Assembly (NCBI GenBank): GCA_024707225.1
Contig: JANQAE010000004.1
Coordinates: 248,001-312,000, forward strand
Length of the DNA: 64,000 nucleotides
Source: Dokdonella sp.
GTDB lineage: Bacteria > Pseudomonadota > Gammaproteobacteria > Xanthomonadales > Rhodanobacteraceae
Reading direction: 5' to 3'
A model generated the notes under the pieces. It saw only the letters and a program-made list of their open reading frames with translations. It had not been told where the DNA came from and ran no database searches. Positions 50,201 through 60,855 of the stretch are shown here, in pieces (position 1 is the first letter of the stretch; each line of letters opens with the position of its first letter). The translations under genes were made by a program, and so were the position numbers.

Positions 50201-50779
50201 TCAGTCGTCGAGCTGGTCGCGCAACCACAGGCGCGCGAGAGCGAAATCGCGATAGACGGTACGCTCGTCGACGCCCATCACCCCGGCCAGCTCGCGCACG
50301 GACAGGCCGACGAAATAGCGCAGCTCCACGGTGCGCGCCAGCCGCGGATCGACCGCCTCGAGCTCGCCGAGCGCGGCGTCGAGTTTCTCCAGGTCGGTAT
50401 CGCGGGGGATCGGCAGCTGCATCGCCTCGATCAGATCCACCCGCTCCAGGCCGCCGCCGCGCTTCTCCGCTCGCGTGTGCCGCGCGTGGTCGATCAGCAG
50501 ATTGCGCATGATGCGCCCGGCGACCTTGAACAGGTCGCGATGCGACTGGAACTGCAGGTCCTGTGCCTCCAGCAGCCGCATCAGCACATCGTTCACGAGC
50601 GCGGTCGGCTGCAGCGTGACCTGCGCCTGCCCGGCCAGACTGCCCGCCGCCATCGCCCGGAGTTCGGCGTAGACGCGCGGCAGCAGGGCATCGAGCGCGA
50701 CCCGATCGCCGGCCTGCCAGCGGCCCAGCAGGACGGTGATCTCACCCGGATCGGAGCCTGCGGGGAGCGCTGGGCGCAT
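50201..50779 (-). CDS. ECF-type RNA polymerase sigma factor (TIGR02999-like)
   Basis: 192 residues. Region 2 is LLPRVYAELRAMAA...LVNDVLMRLLEAQ...FKVAGRIMRNLLIDHARHTRAEKRGGG, very close to the TIGR02999/Sigma70_ECF-like group in which MRxxLxDHARxxxAxKRGG is diagnostic. Region 4 is LELRYFVGLSVRELAGVMGVDERTVYRDFALARLWLRDQL. This group is typically linked to Ser/Thr kinases rather than anti-sigma factors. Here the kinase gene starts one base after the stop codon. Targets may include the downstream exported-protein genes (inference). Confidence 0.9.
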   Translation of the reverse strand: MRPALPAGSDPGEITVLLGRWQAGDRVALDALLPRVYAELRAMAAGSLAGQAQVTLQPTALVNDVLMRLLEAQDLQFQSHRDLFKVAGRIMRNLLIDHARHTRAEKRGGGLERVDLIEAMQLPIPRDTDLEKLDAALGELEAVDPRLARTVELRYFVGLSVRELAGVMGVDERTVYRDFALARLWLRDQLDD

Positions 50780-50923
50780 GCGTTGACCTACCGGTACGGC
50801 GCTCCGCGCAGAGTGTGGCGGCGTCCTTGTGTCCGGCCCGCAGCGGACGCCGGGGCGGGTGTAGTATCGGCACAATTCGCGCCGACGGGAAATCCCGCGG
50901 CCCTACTGTCCGATCCGGCGCCG

Positions 50924-51709
50924 ATGTCCCCTACCTCGCTCGACTCGACCCAGCGCTTCAGCGACCGCGTCGCCGACTACGTCCGCTACCGGCCCGACTA
51001 TCCGGCCGCGCTGATCGACTGGCTCAGCGACGCGCACGGCCTGGTGCCGTCGTGGACCGTCGCCGATGTCGGCGCCGGCACCGGCATCTCCTCGCGGATG
51101 TTCCTCGACGCCGGCAACACGGTGTTCGCGGTCGAGCCGAACGCGCCGATGCGCGCGGCGGCCGAGCGCTGGCTCGGCGGGAACCCGCGCTTCCACGCCG
51201 TCGACGGCAGCGCCGAGGCGACGACGCTGGCGGCCGGCAGCGTCGATCTGGTGACCGCGCGCGCAGGCGTTTCACTGGTTCGACGCCGACGCGGTGCGGC
51301 GCGAATGGGCGCGCATCCTCAGGCCGCGCGGTCTCGCCGCGCGGTGTTCTGGAACTCGCGCCTGCTCGCCGGCAGCGCGTTCCTGGAGGGCTACGAACGG
51401 CTGCTGCTCGACTACGGCACCGATTACGTCAGCGTCGCCGAGCGCTATGCCGACGAGGCGGCGATGCGCCGCTGGTTCGGCGAGGGCTATCGCGGCGCGG
51501 CGACGTTCCCGCACCGCCAGCTGCTCGACTTCGACGCGCTGCGCGGCCGGCTGCTGTCGTCCTCGTACGCGCCGCGCGAAGGCGATCCGCGCCATGCGCC
51601 GATGCTGGCCGCGCTGCGCACGCTGTTCGACGCGACCGCGCGCGAGGGCCTGGTCGGCTTCGACTACGAAACGCGCATCTACGTGGGCACGCTGCCGGCG
51701 CCGGCGTGA
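50924..51709 (+). CDS. Class I SAM-dependent methyltransferase (two compensating frameshifts)
   Basis: About 261 residues. FSDRVADYVRYRPDYP at the start and VADVGAGTGISSRMFLDAGNTVFAVEPNAPMRAAAE (motif I and post-I acidic Glu) define a UbiE/methyltransf_11-like enzyme. The usual motif VTAxQAFHWFD is split by an indel near 51261, and the frame returns near 51345 before VFWNSRLLAGSAFLEGYERLLLDYGTDY. The intervening AQAFHWFDADAVRREWARILRPRGL is found in another frame, which confirms the gene is conserved. Substrate unknown. It is divergent from the sigma-factor gene across a 144-bp spacer. Confidence 0.82.
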   Translation: MSPTSLDSTQRFSDRVADYVRYRPDYPAALIDWLSDAHGLVPSWTVADVGAGTGISSRMFLDAGNTVFAVEPNAPMRAAAERWLGGNPRFHAVDGSAEATTLAAGSVDLVTARAGVSLVRRRRGAARMGAHPQAARSRRAVFWNSRLLAGSAFLEGYERLLLDYGTDYVSVAERYADEAAMRRWFGEGYRGAATFPHRQLLDFDALRGRLLSSSYAPREGDPRHAPMLAALRTLFDATAREGLVGFDYETRIYVGTLPAPA

Positions 51710-51792
51710 TAGCCCGGTGATAGCAAGCGGCGCCCGGTCGCGTCCTGGTCCGGCGAAGGCCCGCACGGTGCGGGCCATGCTCACCGCCGCCG

Positions 51793-52269
51793 ATGATCCG
51801 TTTCCTCCTCGCCCTGCTGGTCCTGACCGCCCTGCCGGCGCTCGCCGCGCCGCCCGATGCCGCCCCGGTCGAACGCGGCCGCTACCTGGCGCGGGTCGCC
51901 GGCTGCCACGACTGTCATTCGCCGGGCTTCGCGGCCAGCGGCGGCAAGACGCCGCCCGAGCAGTGGTTCACCGGCGACCGGCTCGGCTTCTCCGGCCCGT
52001 GGGGCACCACCTATCCGAGCAATCTGCGCCGCGCGATCGGGCTCAAGACGCTGCCGGACTGGAAGGCCTACGCGCGCGCGGCCGTGCTGCGGCCGCCGAT
52101 GCCGTACTGGGCGCTCAATGCGATGACCGACGCGGACCTGGAGGCGCTGTGGCACTACACGCGCTCGCTCGGCCCGGCCGGCGAGCCGGCCCCGGCCGCG
52201 CTGCCGCCCGGCGCGGAGGCGCCGCCGCCGGTGTTCCGCCTGGTGCTGCCGGCCGCCGCGACGCCATGA
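51793..52269 (+). CDS. Periplasmic monohaem cytochrome c
   Basis: 158 residues with a signal peptide (LLALLVLTALPALAA). The haem motif CHDCH is at residues 38-42, and RPPMPYWALNAMTDADLEALWHYTRSLG supplies a likely axial Met and the final class-I helix. The Pro-rich C-terminal tail (GEPAPAALPPGAEAPPPVF) is probably disordered. Such small cytochromes commonly serve membrane-bound dehydrogenases as electron acceptor. No dehydrogenase is adjacent, so the partner is unknown. Confidence 0.87.
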   Translation: MIRFLLALLVLTALPALAAPPDAAPVERGRYLARVAGCHDCHSPGFAASGGKTPPEQWFTGDRLGFSGPWGTTYPSNLRRAIGLKTLPDWKAYARAAVLRPPMPYWALNAMTDADLEALWHYTRSLGPAGEPAPAALPPGAEAPPPVFRLVLPAAATP

Positions 52270-52438
52270 CGCGGCGCGGACGGGGCGCCGGTCGCTCCGT
52301 CTGCGCCGGCGCGGGTCTGCGGGTACACTGCGCGCGCCCTTCGGGAGAGTGCGATGACCCCAGATTCCGCCACCATGACCGCCCGGGCGGCACGATCGCC
52401 GGCCGCCGGTCCGCGCCGTCACGGCACCGCACGCTGAC

Positions 52439-53505
52439 ATGTACGCGCTGGCCCGCCCGCTGCTGTTCCGCCTCGACGCCGAACGCGCGCATCAGTTGTC
52501 GCTGAAGGCGATCGAGACCGCCTACCGCTGCGGCTTCGAGCCGCTGCTCGCGGTGCGGCCGGCGCCGCTGCCGGTCAAGGCGTTCGGCATCACGTTTCCG
52601 AACCCGGTCGGCCTGGCGGCCGGCCTCGACAAGGACGCCGCCCACCTCGACGCGCTGGCCGCGCTCGGCTTCGGCTTCGTCGAGGTCGGCACGACCACGC
52701 CGCGGCCGCAGGCCGGCAATCCGAAGCCGCGCATGTTCCGGCTGCCCGAGCATGCGGCGGTGATCAACCGGCTCGGCTTCAACAACGCCGGCGTCGACGC
52801 GCTGATCGCCAACGTCGAGCGCGCGCGCTTCGACGGCGTGCTCGGCATCAACATCGGCAAGAACAAGGACACGCCGAACGAGCGCGCGGTCGAGGACTAT
52901 CTGTACTGCCTCGAACGCGTCTACGCCCGGGCGAGCTACGTGACCGTCAACATCTCCTCGCCGAACACGCAGGGCCTGCGCGACCTGCAGGAGGAGGACA
53001 CGCTCAAGCGTTTCATCGGCACGCTGTGCGAGGCGCGCGAGCGGCTGGCCGGCCGCCACGGCCGCCGTACGCCGATGCTGCTGAAGATCGCGCCGGACCT
53101 GTCCGGGACCGAGCTCGACGCGATCGCCGAGGTGCTGTCGGCCAGCGCGATCGACGGCCTGATCTGCACCAATACGACGATCGATCGCGGCACGGTCGCC
53201 GGCCATCCGCTGGCCGGCGAGACCGGCGGCCTGTCCGGGCGCCCGCTGTTCGCGCGCTCGACCGCGGTGCTGGCCGGCATGGCCGAGCGTCTCGGCGGCC
53301 GCATGCCGCTGGTCGGCGTCGGCGGCATCCTGAGCGGCGCCGATGCGGCCGCCAAGCGCGCCGCCGGCGCGACGCTGGTGCAGTGCTACACCGGCCTGGT
53401 CTATCGCGGCCCGGGCCTGATCGGCGAATGCGTCGACGCGCTGCGCGCGGCGCGGCGCGATCCGGCGCGGCGCCCTCCGCGCCGGCCGCGAGCGGCACGA
53501 CGTGA
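52439..53505 (+). CDS. pyrD: Dihydroorotate dehydrogenase (quinone), class 2 (3'-end frameshift)
   Basis: About 355 residues. PyrD oxidises dihydroorotate to orotate using FMN and quinone at the inner membrane. Motifs are the N-terminal helix [24 protein letters not shown] (class-2 membrane association), [74 protein letters not shown] and [36 protein letters not shown]. The enzyme is complete to about residue 345. One lost base near 53470 shifts the last few residues; the repaired stop at 53503-53505 overlaps the murB start (GTGA). The long frame running on through murB is not real. Confidence 0.92.
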
Positions 53506-54563
53506 GCGATCGCCCGACCGCGATCGTCGAGCATCCCGGCTACACGATCGTCGAGAACGCCTCGCTGCTCGGTCGCAACACGCTGCAGGTCGCCGCGCGC
53601 GCCGAGCTGCTGATCGACGTGCGCAAGCCCGAGGCGCTGACCGAGCTGTTCGCGCTGCCGGCACTCGGCCGCCTGCCGCTGCTGGTGCTCGGCGCCGGCA
53701 GCAACATCCTGTTCGCCGGCGACTGGCCCGGCATCGTGCTGTCGATGGCGACGCGCGGTATCGCGATCCTCGAGGATCGCGGCGACGGCGCCCTGGTCCG
53801 CGCCGAGGCCGGCGAAGCCTGGAACGACGTGGTGTCCTGGTCGCTGGCCAGGGGCCTGGCCGGGCTCGAGAACCTGGTGCTGATCCCGGGCCTGGCCGGC
53901 GCCTCGCCGATCCAGAACATCGGCGCCTACGGCACCGAGATCGGCGAGTTCATCGAGACCGTCGAGGCCTACGACCGGCACGCAGGCCGGATCGTGCGGC
54001 TGGACCGGGCGCAGTGCGCGTTCGGCTATCGCGACTCGGCGTTCAAGCGCGCGCCGGATCGCTACGTGATCAGCGCGATCGAACTGGCCCTGCCGCGCGA
54101 GCGGCCGCTGCGTACCGGCTATGCCGGCATCGCCGAGGAACTGGCCGCGCTCGGTGTCGACACGCCGACGCCGGCACACCTGGCCGAGGCGATCGCGCGG
54201 ATCCGTACGCGCAAGCTGCCGAACCCGGCCCTGGTCGGCAATGCCGGCAGCTTCTTCAAGAATCCGGTCGTCACGACGGCCGTCGCCGAGGCCCTGCGCC
54301 GCGAGCACCCGGATCTGCCGGCCTGGCCGGCCGGCGAGGACACGATGAAGCTGGCGGCGGCCTGGCTGATCGAGCGCTGCGGTTTCAAAGGACTGCGCGA
54401 AGGCGATGCCGGCGTCTCGGCCGAGCATGCGCTGGTCCTGGTCAATCACGGCCGCGCCAGCGGCGCCGAGCTGCTGGCGCTGGCGCGGCGCATCGTCGAG
54501 GGCGTCGCTCAGCGCTTCGGCGTCGTGCTCGAGCCCGAGCCGCGGATCGTCGGCGCGTCCTGA
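53502..54563 (+). CDS. murB: UDP-N-acetylenolpyruvoylglucosamine reductase
   Basis: 353 residues, type-I (E. coli-like) MurB, an FAD/NADPH enzyme making UDP-MurNAc. Motifs are [89 protein letters not shown], the catalytic-Ser region [14 protein letters not shown], and the closing [13 protein letters not shown] with the active-site Glu. It begins at a GTG overlapping the repaired pyrD stop. Its 3' end overlaps the convergent kinase gene by 55 bp. Confidence 0.94.
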   Translation: MSDRPTAIVEHPGYTIVENASLLGRNTLQVAARAELLIDVRKPEALTELFALPALGRLPLLVLGAGSNILFAGDWPGIVLSMATRGIAILEDRGDGALVRAEAGEAWNDVVSWSLARGLAGLENLVLIPGLAGASPIQNIGAYGTEIGEFIETVEAYDRHAGRIVRLDRAQCAFGYRDSAFKRAPDRYVISAIELALPRERPLRTGYAGIAEELAALGVDTPTPAHLAEAIARIRTRKLPNPALVGNAGSFFKNPVVTTAVAEALRREHPDLPAWPAGEDTMKLAAAWLIERCGFKGLREGDAGVSAEHALVLVNHGRASGAELLALARRIVEGVAQRFGVVLEPEPRIVGAS

Positions 54564-57279
54564 ACCGCCTCCTCGGCCGCCTTGCGCGCGCGCCGCAGCG
54601 ACGCCGGCAGGCCGGCCGCGTCGCGCGCCAGCAGCGGATCGAGGAAGGTCTGGCGCAGCGGGCCGGCGGCGGCGAGGTCGCCTTCGGACCGGCGCAGGCC
54701 GTACAGCCGCGCGGCGAGAAACACGACCTCCGGGTCGGCATCGCCACGCGCGGCGCGCAGCTCGGTCAGCAGCGGATCGAGCACGCCGATCGCCGCCGCG
54801 GCATCGCCGTCGAGGCGTTCCACCTCGGCCAGCAGGGCCGCGCTGCGCAGCGTGTCGGGATGGCCGTTGCCGAGCAGGCGCTGCCGCGCCGCGTAGACGC
54901 CCGCGGCGCAGCTGCGCGCCTCGTCGAGCCGCCCGATGTTCTTGAGGATCGAGCAGTAGACGTCCTCGGACTTGAGCGTGTCCGGATGCTCGGCGCCGAG
55001 CGTGCGGCGGCGGGCCTCGAGCACCTGGCGCTGCAGGTCGACCGCGTCGGCGCCGTGGCCGCTGCGGTCGAGCAGCGCGGCGAGATTCTGCGTCGAGCGC
55101 AGCGTCTGGAAATGTTCCGGCCCGAGCACGCGGCGGCGCGCGTCGATGACCTGCTCGAGCAGCGGGCGCGCCTCGTCGAAGCGCCCCAGATCGACCAGCG
55201 AGGAAGCGATGTTGCTGATGTCGTTCAGCGTGGCCGGATGCTCGGCGCCGGCGGTGCGCAGACGGATCGCGTAGGACGCGCGCTGCAGCGCCAGGGCGCC
55301 CTCGAAGTCGCCGTTCATCGCGCGCGCGGCCGACAGATTGGTCATCGTCGAGAGCGTGCCCTCGCTTTCCGGGTTCACGCGCCGGCGCGCCTCGTAGACC
55401 TGCTCGAACTCGGCCAGCGCCGCGGCGCCCTCGCCGAGCCGCGCCAGCGTGATGCCGAGATTGTTGCGCAAGGTCAGCACGCGGTCGGGATCGACGCCGT
55501 CCATGTGCGCGCTCTCGTCGAGCAGTCTCTGCTGCAGGCGCGCGCCGCCGCGAGCTCGCCGCGATCGGAATGGACCTGCGCCAGCTCGATGCCGACCCCG
55601 AGCCGTTCGTTCGGTCCGGGCGGCGTCGCCCCGACGACGTCCCAGACCGCCTGCAGCAACGACAGGGCCTCGTCCTGCTTGCCCTGGCGATTGAGCGCGC
55701 GACCGAGCTCGGCCGCGGCGGCCCAGGTGCGCCGGTCGGCCTCGCCGAACTGCGCGCGGCGCAGCGTCCATGCGCTGCGCGCCGCGTCTTCCGACTGCGC
55801 GAACAGGCCGATCGCCTCGTAGACATCGGCCACCGCGCTGTCCAGATCGGCCGCCAGCGCCGGCTGGTCGGCGAAATCGCGCGCGACCGCGGCGCGGGCA
55901 CGCGCCAGCAGCTGACGGTCGAGCACGTCGCGCGCCACGTCGGCGCCGTTGAGCACGCCCGATACGCGCTCGAATGCGCCGGCCAGCGCGGCGTCGCCGG
56001 ACTGGGCGACCTGGGCGCGCTGGCGATCGAGCATCGCCTTGCCCATCGCCTCGACGTCGATGCCGGCCAGCATCGACTGCTGGAACGCGGCGACCTGCTC
56101 GAGCTCGCTCTGACGCGCCTCGGCGACCGCGCGCTGGGTGCGCGCCTGCATCAGGCCGTACAGCGAGAACACCAGGCCGAGCACGATCGCGGCCAGTACC
56201 GCACTGGCCGCGGCGAACGCCACGCGATGGCGGCGCAGGAACTTGCCGGCCGCATAGCCGGGCCGATCGCCGACCGCGATCAGCGGACGCTGCGCGAGGT
56301 AGCGGCGCAGCTCCTCGGCCAGCTCGCCGGCCGAGGCGTAGCGCTCGGCCGGGTCGTGGCGCACCGCCTTGGCGACGACGAAGTCGAGCTCGGCGCGCAG
56401 CAAGGCGCGCAGGCGGCCGGGCCGCAGGCCGCGGGCGCGCGCGACGTCGGCCAGATGCCGGCCGCCGGCCTCCTCGAGCGCCTGCGACGGCGCGCGCAGC
56501 GTGGTGTGCTCGGTGCCGTCGGCGGCGACACTGCGCAGGCGGCTGCCGGCGGCCGGGCGCGCGCCGGTCAGCAGCTCGAACAGGATCACGCCGAGCGAGT
56601 AGACGTCGCTGCGCGCGTCGACCAGGAACTGCGAGAACCCCGACTGCTCCGGACTCATGTAGGTCGGCGTGCCGGCGATCTCGGCGCCGCCGGTGCCGTC
56701 GGCGAACAGCCGCGTCGCCGCGGTCGCGATGCCGAAGTCGATGATCTTGGGCATCGCCCGGCCGTCGACCTCGGTGACCAGGATGTTGTCGGGCTTGAGG
56801 TCGCGATGGACGATGCCGCGCGAATGGGCGTGCTGGACGCCGTCGCAGACCTGCGCGAACAGCGCGATGCGCGCGTCCAGCGCCAGGCCGTGCCGTTCGC
56901 AGTAGCCGGCGATCGGCAGCCCTTCGATGTACTCCATCGCGAAGTACGGCGCGCCGGTCCCGGTCGTGCCCGCATCGAAGATCTGCGCGATCGCCGGATG
57001 CTGCATCTGCGCCAGCATCTGCCGCTCGACCTCGAAGTAGGCGCGCTGCAGCGTATCCAGGCGCGTGCCGCGCAGCAGCTTCAGCGCGACCGTGCGGCGG
57101 ACCGGTTCGATCTGCCCGGCGCGGTACACCGCGCCCATGCCGCCGTGGCCGAGCAGCGCCTCGATCCGGTAGCGGCCCACGCGCATGCCCGGCTGCAGGA
57201 AGTCCGACGCGTCCTCGCCCGGCCGCGCGCCGGGCAGGCCCAGTGTCTCCAGTTCGCTGTCGTCGACCGGCCCCTGCAT
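54509..57279 (-). CDS. Transmembrane Ser/Thr protein kinase with TPR repeats (one frameshift)
   Basis: About 923 residues. The Hanks kinase lies at about 37-320: GHGGMG (44-49), Lys67, HRDLKPDN (catalytic Asp160), DFG (181-183), and [38 protein letters not shown] transmembrane helix is at about 348-370. The outer region has TPR repeats, including the kinesin-light-chain-like pattern [28 protein letters not shown] and [28 protein letters not shown]. The frame changes by one base near 55545 between the inner and outer TPR sets. The final ~18 codons overlap murB on the opposite strand. It is divergent from the DUF1800/DUF1501 pair, with a 192-bp shared promoter region. Confidence 0.85.
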
Positions 57280-57471
57280 GACGCCCCCCTGTCACGGCGG
57301 CATCGTACACAAAATCGCGCGGGCACCGCCGCCGCGGCCCGATGCGGCGGTGCGACAGGCGTCGAGCAAAGCGCGGGCGCGGTCACGTTTGCGGCGCAGC
57401 ACTTGGGTATGCTCGCGATCGTCGCCGCATTCCGGCCGCGACGCCCACCCCGCCGCCGCGAGGAACGCTTC

Positions 57472-59264
57472 ATGGAACCCGCCAGCGCTGGCCTGTCCGC
57501 CGCCGCTTTCCGCCGCCGCCTCTTCGCCGGACTGACCGGCGCGGTCGGCGCCACGCCCGCCGTCTCGATGCGCCGTCCCGGCAAGGCGCCGCTCGCCGAG
57601 GCCGCGGCCGCGCCGCCACCGACGTGCCGGCCGCCTTCCCGATCGCGCCGGATCGCATCGGCTGGCTGCAGAAGGCCACGTTCGGCTTCAGCACGCCGGA
57701 GGACTACGATCTGCTGCAGCTGCCGGGCGCGACCGTCGACGCGAAGTGGGAGGCCTGGGTCGAGCGCCAGCTGGCACCGGCCTCGATCGCCGACGCCGAC
57801 TGCGACGCCCGGCTCGGCGCGGCCGGCTTCGCGACGCTCGGCAAGACGCTGCAGCAGCTGTGGGCGCAGCACTACGGCGACGGCGCCAACTACTACAACC
57901 GCATGCTGCCGGTCGCCGAGACCGAGTGCGCGACGATGATCCGCGCGATCTACAGCAAGCGCCAGCTGTTCGAGCGCGTGGTCAACTTCTGGCACGACCA
58001 CTTCAGCGTGTTCGGCTGGGAATACGACATCGGCCCGATCTTCACGCACTACGACCGCGACGTGATCCGGCCCAATGCCTTCGGCAACTTCCGCAGCCTG
58101 CTCGAACAGGTCGCCACGTCCACGGCGATGCAGTTCTACCTCGACAACTACGCCAGCCGCGGCGCGGACTTCAACGAGAACTACGCGCGCGAGCTGATCG
58201 AGCTGCACACGCTCGGCGTCGGCAACTATTTCGGTCCGGGCGATCCGTTCTCGGTCGAGTGCCTCGACTCGCTGATCCACTGTCCGGACTCGATGCCGGC
58301 CGGTTACGTCGACAACGACGTCTACGAGGCCGCCGGCGCGCTGACCGGCTGGACGATCAGGAACGGCCACTGGCAGTACCCGGGCGACAACGACGGCACG
58401 TTCGTCTACCGCTCCGACTGGCACGACCGCCGCAACAAGATCTTCCTCGGCGAGTATCTGCCGGCCAACCAGCCGGCGATGCAGGACGGGCGCATGGTGT
58501 TCGACCGCCTGGTCGCGCATCCGGGCACGGCGCGCTTCGTCGCGCGCAAGCTGTGCCGGCGCTTCGTCGGCGACACGCCGTCGCAGGCGCTGGTCGATGC
58601 GGTCGCGGTGCAGTTCAACACGCACATCGCCGCACCGGACCAGATCGCGCGGATGCTGCGCACGATCCTGCTCAGCGCCGAGTTCAAGACCAGCTGGGGC
58701 ACCGGCATGCGTCGCCCGTTCGAGGTCACGATGAGCGCACTGCGCGGACTCGGCGCCAACTTCACGCCGCGGCCCGACAACACCAGCGCCTGGACCACGA
58801 CCGAGCGCCTGGTCTCGCATCTGCAGCAGGCCGGCCATCGCTCGTTCGCGTGGAGTCCGCCGAACGGCTATCCGGACCGGCAGACCGCCTGGGCCAGCAC
58901 CGGCTCACTGGCGATGACGCTCAAACTGCTGGCCTGGGTGCCGGAGATGCGCGTCGACAACGACGGCAGCTCGGCGTTCATCGCCGACATCCTCGCGCAG
59001 ACGCGCGCGGCGCTTCCCGACGCGGCCGCGCGCACCGCCGCGGCGATCATCGGCTACTGGGCGACGCGCCTGCTCGGCTACCAGCCCGAGCCGACGGTCT
59101 CGGTGGTCACCGCGTTCCTGCAGCAGAACGCCGCGGCGAATGCGCCGATCAACATCGACGAGGACGTCTGGAACACCGGCAATCTCGCGCGCCACTACAC
59201 GCAGCAGCGGCTGCGCACCGCCGTCGGCATGCTGCTGATGAGCCCCGACTACTTCCGCCGGTGA
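57472..59264 (+). CDS. DUF1800 family exported protein (one frameshift)
   Basis: About 597 residues. The start FRRRLFAGLTGAVGATPAV looks like a Tat-type leader. The frame shifts by one base near 57615, within the Ala/Pro-rich linker preceding IGWLQKATFGFSTPEDYDLL, the usual DUF1800 N-terminus (LLxRATFGxxxxD). Other family segments are FHDHFSVFG-like NFWHDHFSVFGWE, the ENYARELIELHTLGVGNYF block, DVYEAAGALTGW, HDRRNKIFLGEYLPA and FVARKLCRRFVGDTPSQALVDAV. DUF1800 proteins nearly always pair with a DUF1501 gene, as here 5 bp downstream. Biochemical function unknown. Confidence 0.86.
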
Positions 59265-59269
59265 CCGCC

Positions 59270-60679
59270 ATGAGTTCGTTCGATCGTCGCGACTTCCTCA
59301 AGCTGTGCGGCGCCGGTGCGCTGACCGCCGGTCTGGTACCCGGCGCGCGTCTGGCGTTCGCCGCGCCGGAAGCCAATGCCTACGACACGCTGATCGTCGT
59401 GTTCCTGCGCGGCGGCTGCGACGGGCTCAGCCTGGTGCCGCCGACCGGCGGCAACGACCGCGCCTACTACGAGATCGCGCGGCCCGACCTGACCGTGCCG
59501 ATCAGCGGCAACGGCGCTGCGCTGGGCCTGGCCAACTCCGGCAGCGGCTGGGGCCTGCATCCGCGCGCGTCGGCGCTGCATGCGCTGTACCAGGCCAACA
59601 AGCTCGCGGTCGTGCTCGGTGCCGGCATGCCGGCACCGGTCACGCGCAGCCATTTCGACGCGCAGCAGACGATGGAGTACGGCACGCCCGGCAGCACCGG
59701 CTCGGCGACCGGCTGGCTGACGCGCTACCTGACCAGCGCGAACCTGCCGGCCAACATCACGATTCCGGCGCTGTCGGCCGGCAGCATCACCGCCTCGAGC
59801 CTGATCGCCAGCACCGAGGCGATCACGATGGGCAACGGCAACGATTTCCGCATCGACAGCTCGGCCTGGCCGTGGAACGCGCGCGACCGCTACCGCGACG
59901 ACAACGGCAACATCAACGCGCCGGCCGGCTTCCGCGGCCTGGTCGAGGTGCTGCCGGACCTGTGGGCCGGCGATTCCGCGCTGGAGGCGGCCGCGCGCCA
60001 GACCTTCGACGCGCTGTCGATCATCCGCCCGATGAACTTCGGCGCCTACGCGCCCGGCAACGGCGCGAGCTATCCGACCGACGGCTTCGGCAACCAGCTC
60101 AAGATGATCGCGCAGATCGTCAAGGCCGACCTCGGCCTGCGCGTGGCGGCGATCGACCTCGGCGGCTGGGACACCCACAACGGCCAGGGCGTGCCGACCT
60201 CCGGCTACGACCCGTTCGGCAACACGGTCGAGTCGCTGTCGCGCGGGCTGGCCGCGTTCTACACCGACCTGGACGGCGCCGGCGCCGCCAACTACACCAG
60301 CCGCACCAGCATCATCGTCATGAGCGAGTTCGGCCGCCGCATGCGCCAGAACGGCAGCGACGGCACCGACCACGGCTACGGCAACATGATGATGGCGCTC
60401 GGCGGCTCGGTGAACGGCGGCCGCGTCTACGGCCTGGACGTGTTCGCGGGCCTGGCCGACCAGGCGCTGTTCGAGGGCGAGGACGTCATGGTCACGACCG
60501 ACTTCCGCCGCGTGCTGTCCGAGGCGCTGATCCGGCGCCTGGCCAATCCGCGGCTGGGCCGCATCTTTCCGGGCTACGGCGGCTATTCGCCGCTCGGCAT
60601 CTTCCAGGGCACCGACCTGCCGCCGGACTACGACGGCGGCCAGGACGCGATCTTCCGCAGCGGGTTCGAGCCGGGCTGA
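59270..60679 (+). CDS. DUF1501 family Tat-exported protein with C-terminal GF tag
   Basis: 469 residues. A textbook twin-arginine signal SSFDRRDFLKLCGAGALTAGL is followed by cleavage near AFA/APE. The body matches DUF1501 (sulfatase/alkaline-phosphatase-like fold): DTLIVVFLRGGCDGLSLVPP, a WGLHPRASALHALYQANKLAVVLG block, THNGQG, and VMSEFGRRMRQNGSDGTDHGYGNMMMALGGSVNGG with His/Asp residues fit for metal binding. It ends GQDAIFRSGFEPG, the same short C-terminal signature as on the metzincin, beta-helix and LRR proteins. It is cotranscribed with the DUF1800 gene. Confidence 0.9.
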   Translation: MSSFDRRDFLKLCGAGALTAGLVPGARLAFAAPEANAYDTLIVVFLRGGCDGLSLVPPTGGNDRAYYEIARPDLTVPISGNGAALGLANSGSGWGLHPRASALHALYQANKLAVVLGAGMPAPVTRSHFDAQQTMEYGTPGSTGSATGWLTRYLTSANLPANITIPALSAGSITASSLIASTEAITMGNGNDFRIDSSAWPWNARDRYRDDNGNINAPAGFRGLVEVLPDLWAGDSALEAAARQTFDALSIIRPMNFGAYAPGNGASYPTDGFGNQLKMIAQIVKADLGLRVAAIDLGGWDTHNGQGVPTSGYDPFGNTVESLSRGLAAFYTDLDGAGAANYTSRTSIIVMSEFGRRMRQNGSDGTDHGYGNMMMALGGSVNGGRVYGLDVFAGLADQALFEGEDVMVTTDFRRVLSEALIRRLANPRLGRIFPGYGGYSPLGIFQGTDLPPDYDGGQDAIFRSGFEPG

Positions 60680-60717
60680 GCGCCGGCCGCTGCGACACTG
60701 CGCGCCGCAACGGCGGT

Positions 60718-60746
60718 TTGACCGTCTTTGGGCGCACAGGGATAAT
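60718..60746 (+). promoter_or_regulatory. Sigma70-type promoter of the cytochrome c4 / dsbA genes
   Basis: TTGACC (60718-60723) and GATAAT (60741-60746) are spaced exactly 17 bp. This is the best sigma70 match in the window, about 110 bp upstream of the cytochrome c4 ATG. Confidence 0.75.
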
Positions 60747-60855
60747 CCTGCGGTTTCGCCGAGAGCGCGAGCGCGTCACCGACGCGCTGCAGGTCCCCAG
60801 ACGCCACCTGTCGGCAGCCGTCGTGGATATCCAACCCGTTTTTCGGAGTGCCCGT

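Noticed and set aside
52439..55822. 1127-residue open frame starting as PyrD and running through murB and the kinase
   Set aside because: Only the first ~345 codons encode PyrD; afterwards the frame is noise caused by a lost base near 53470.
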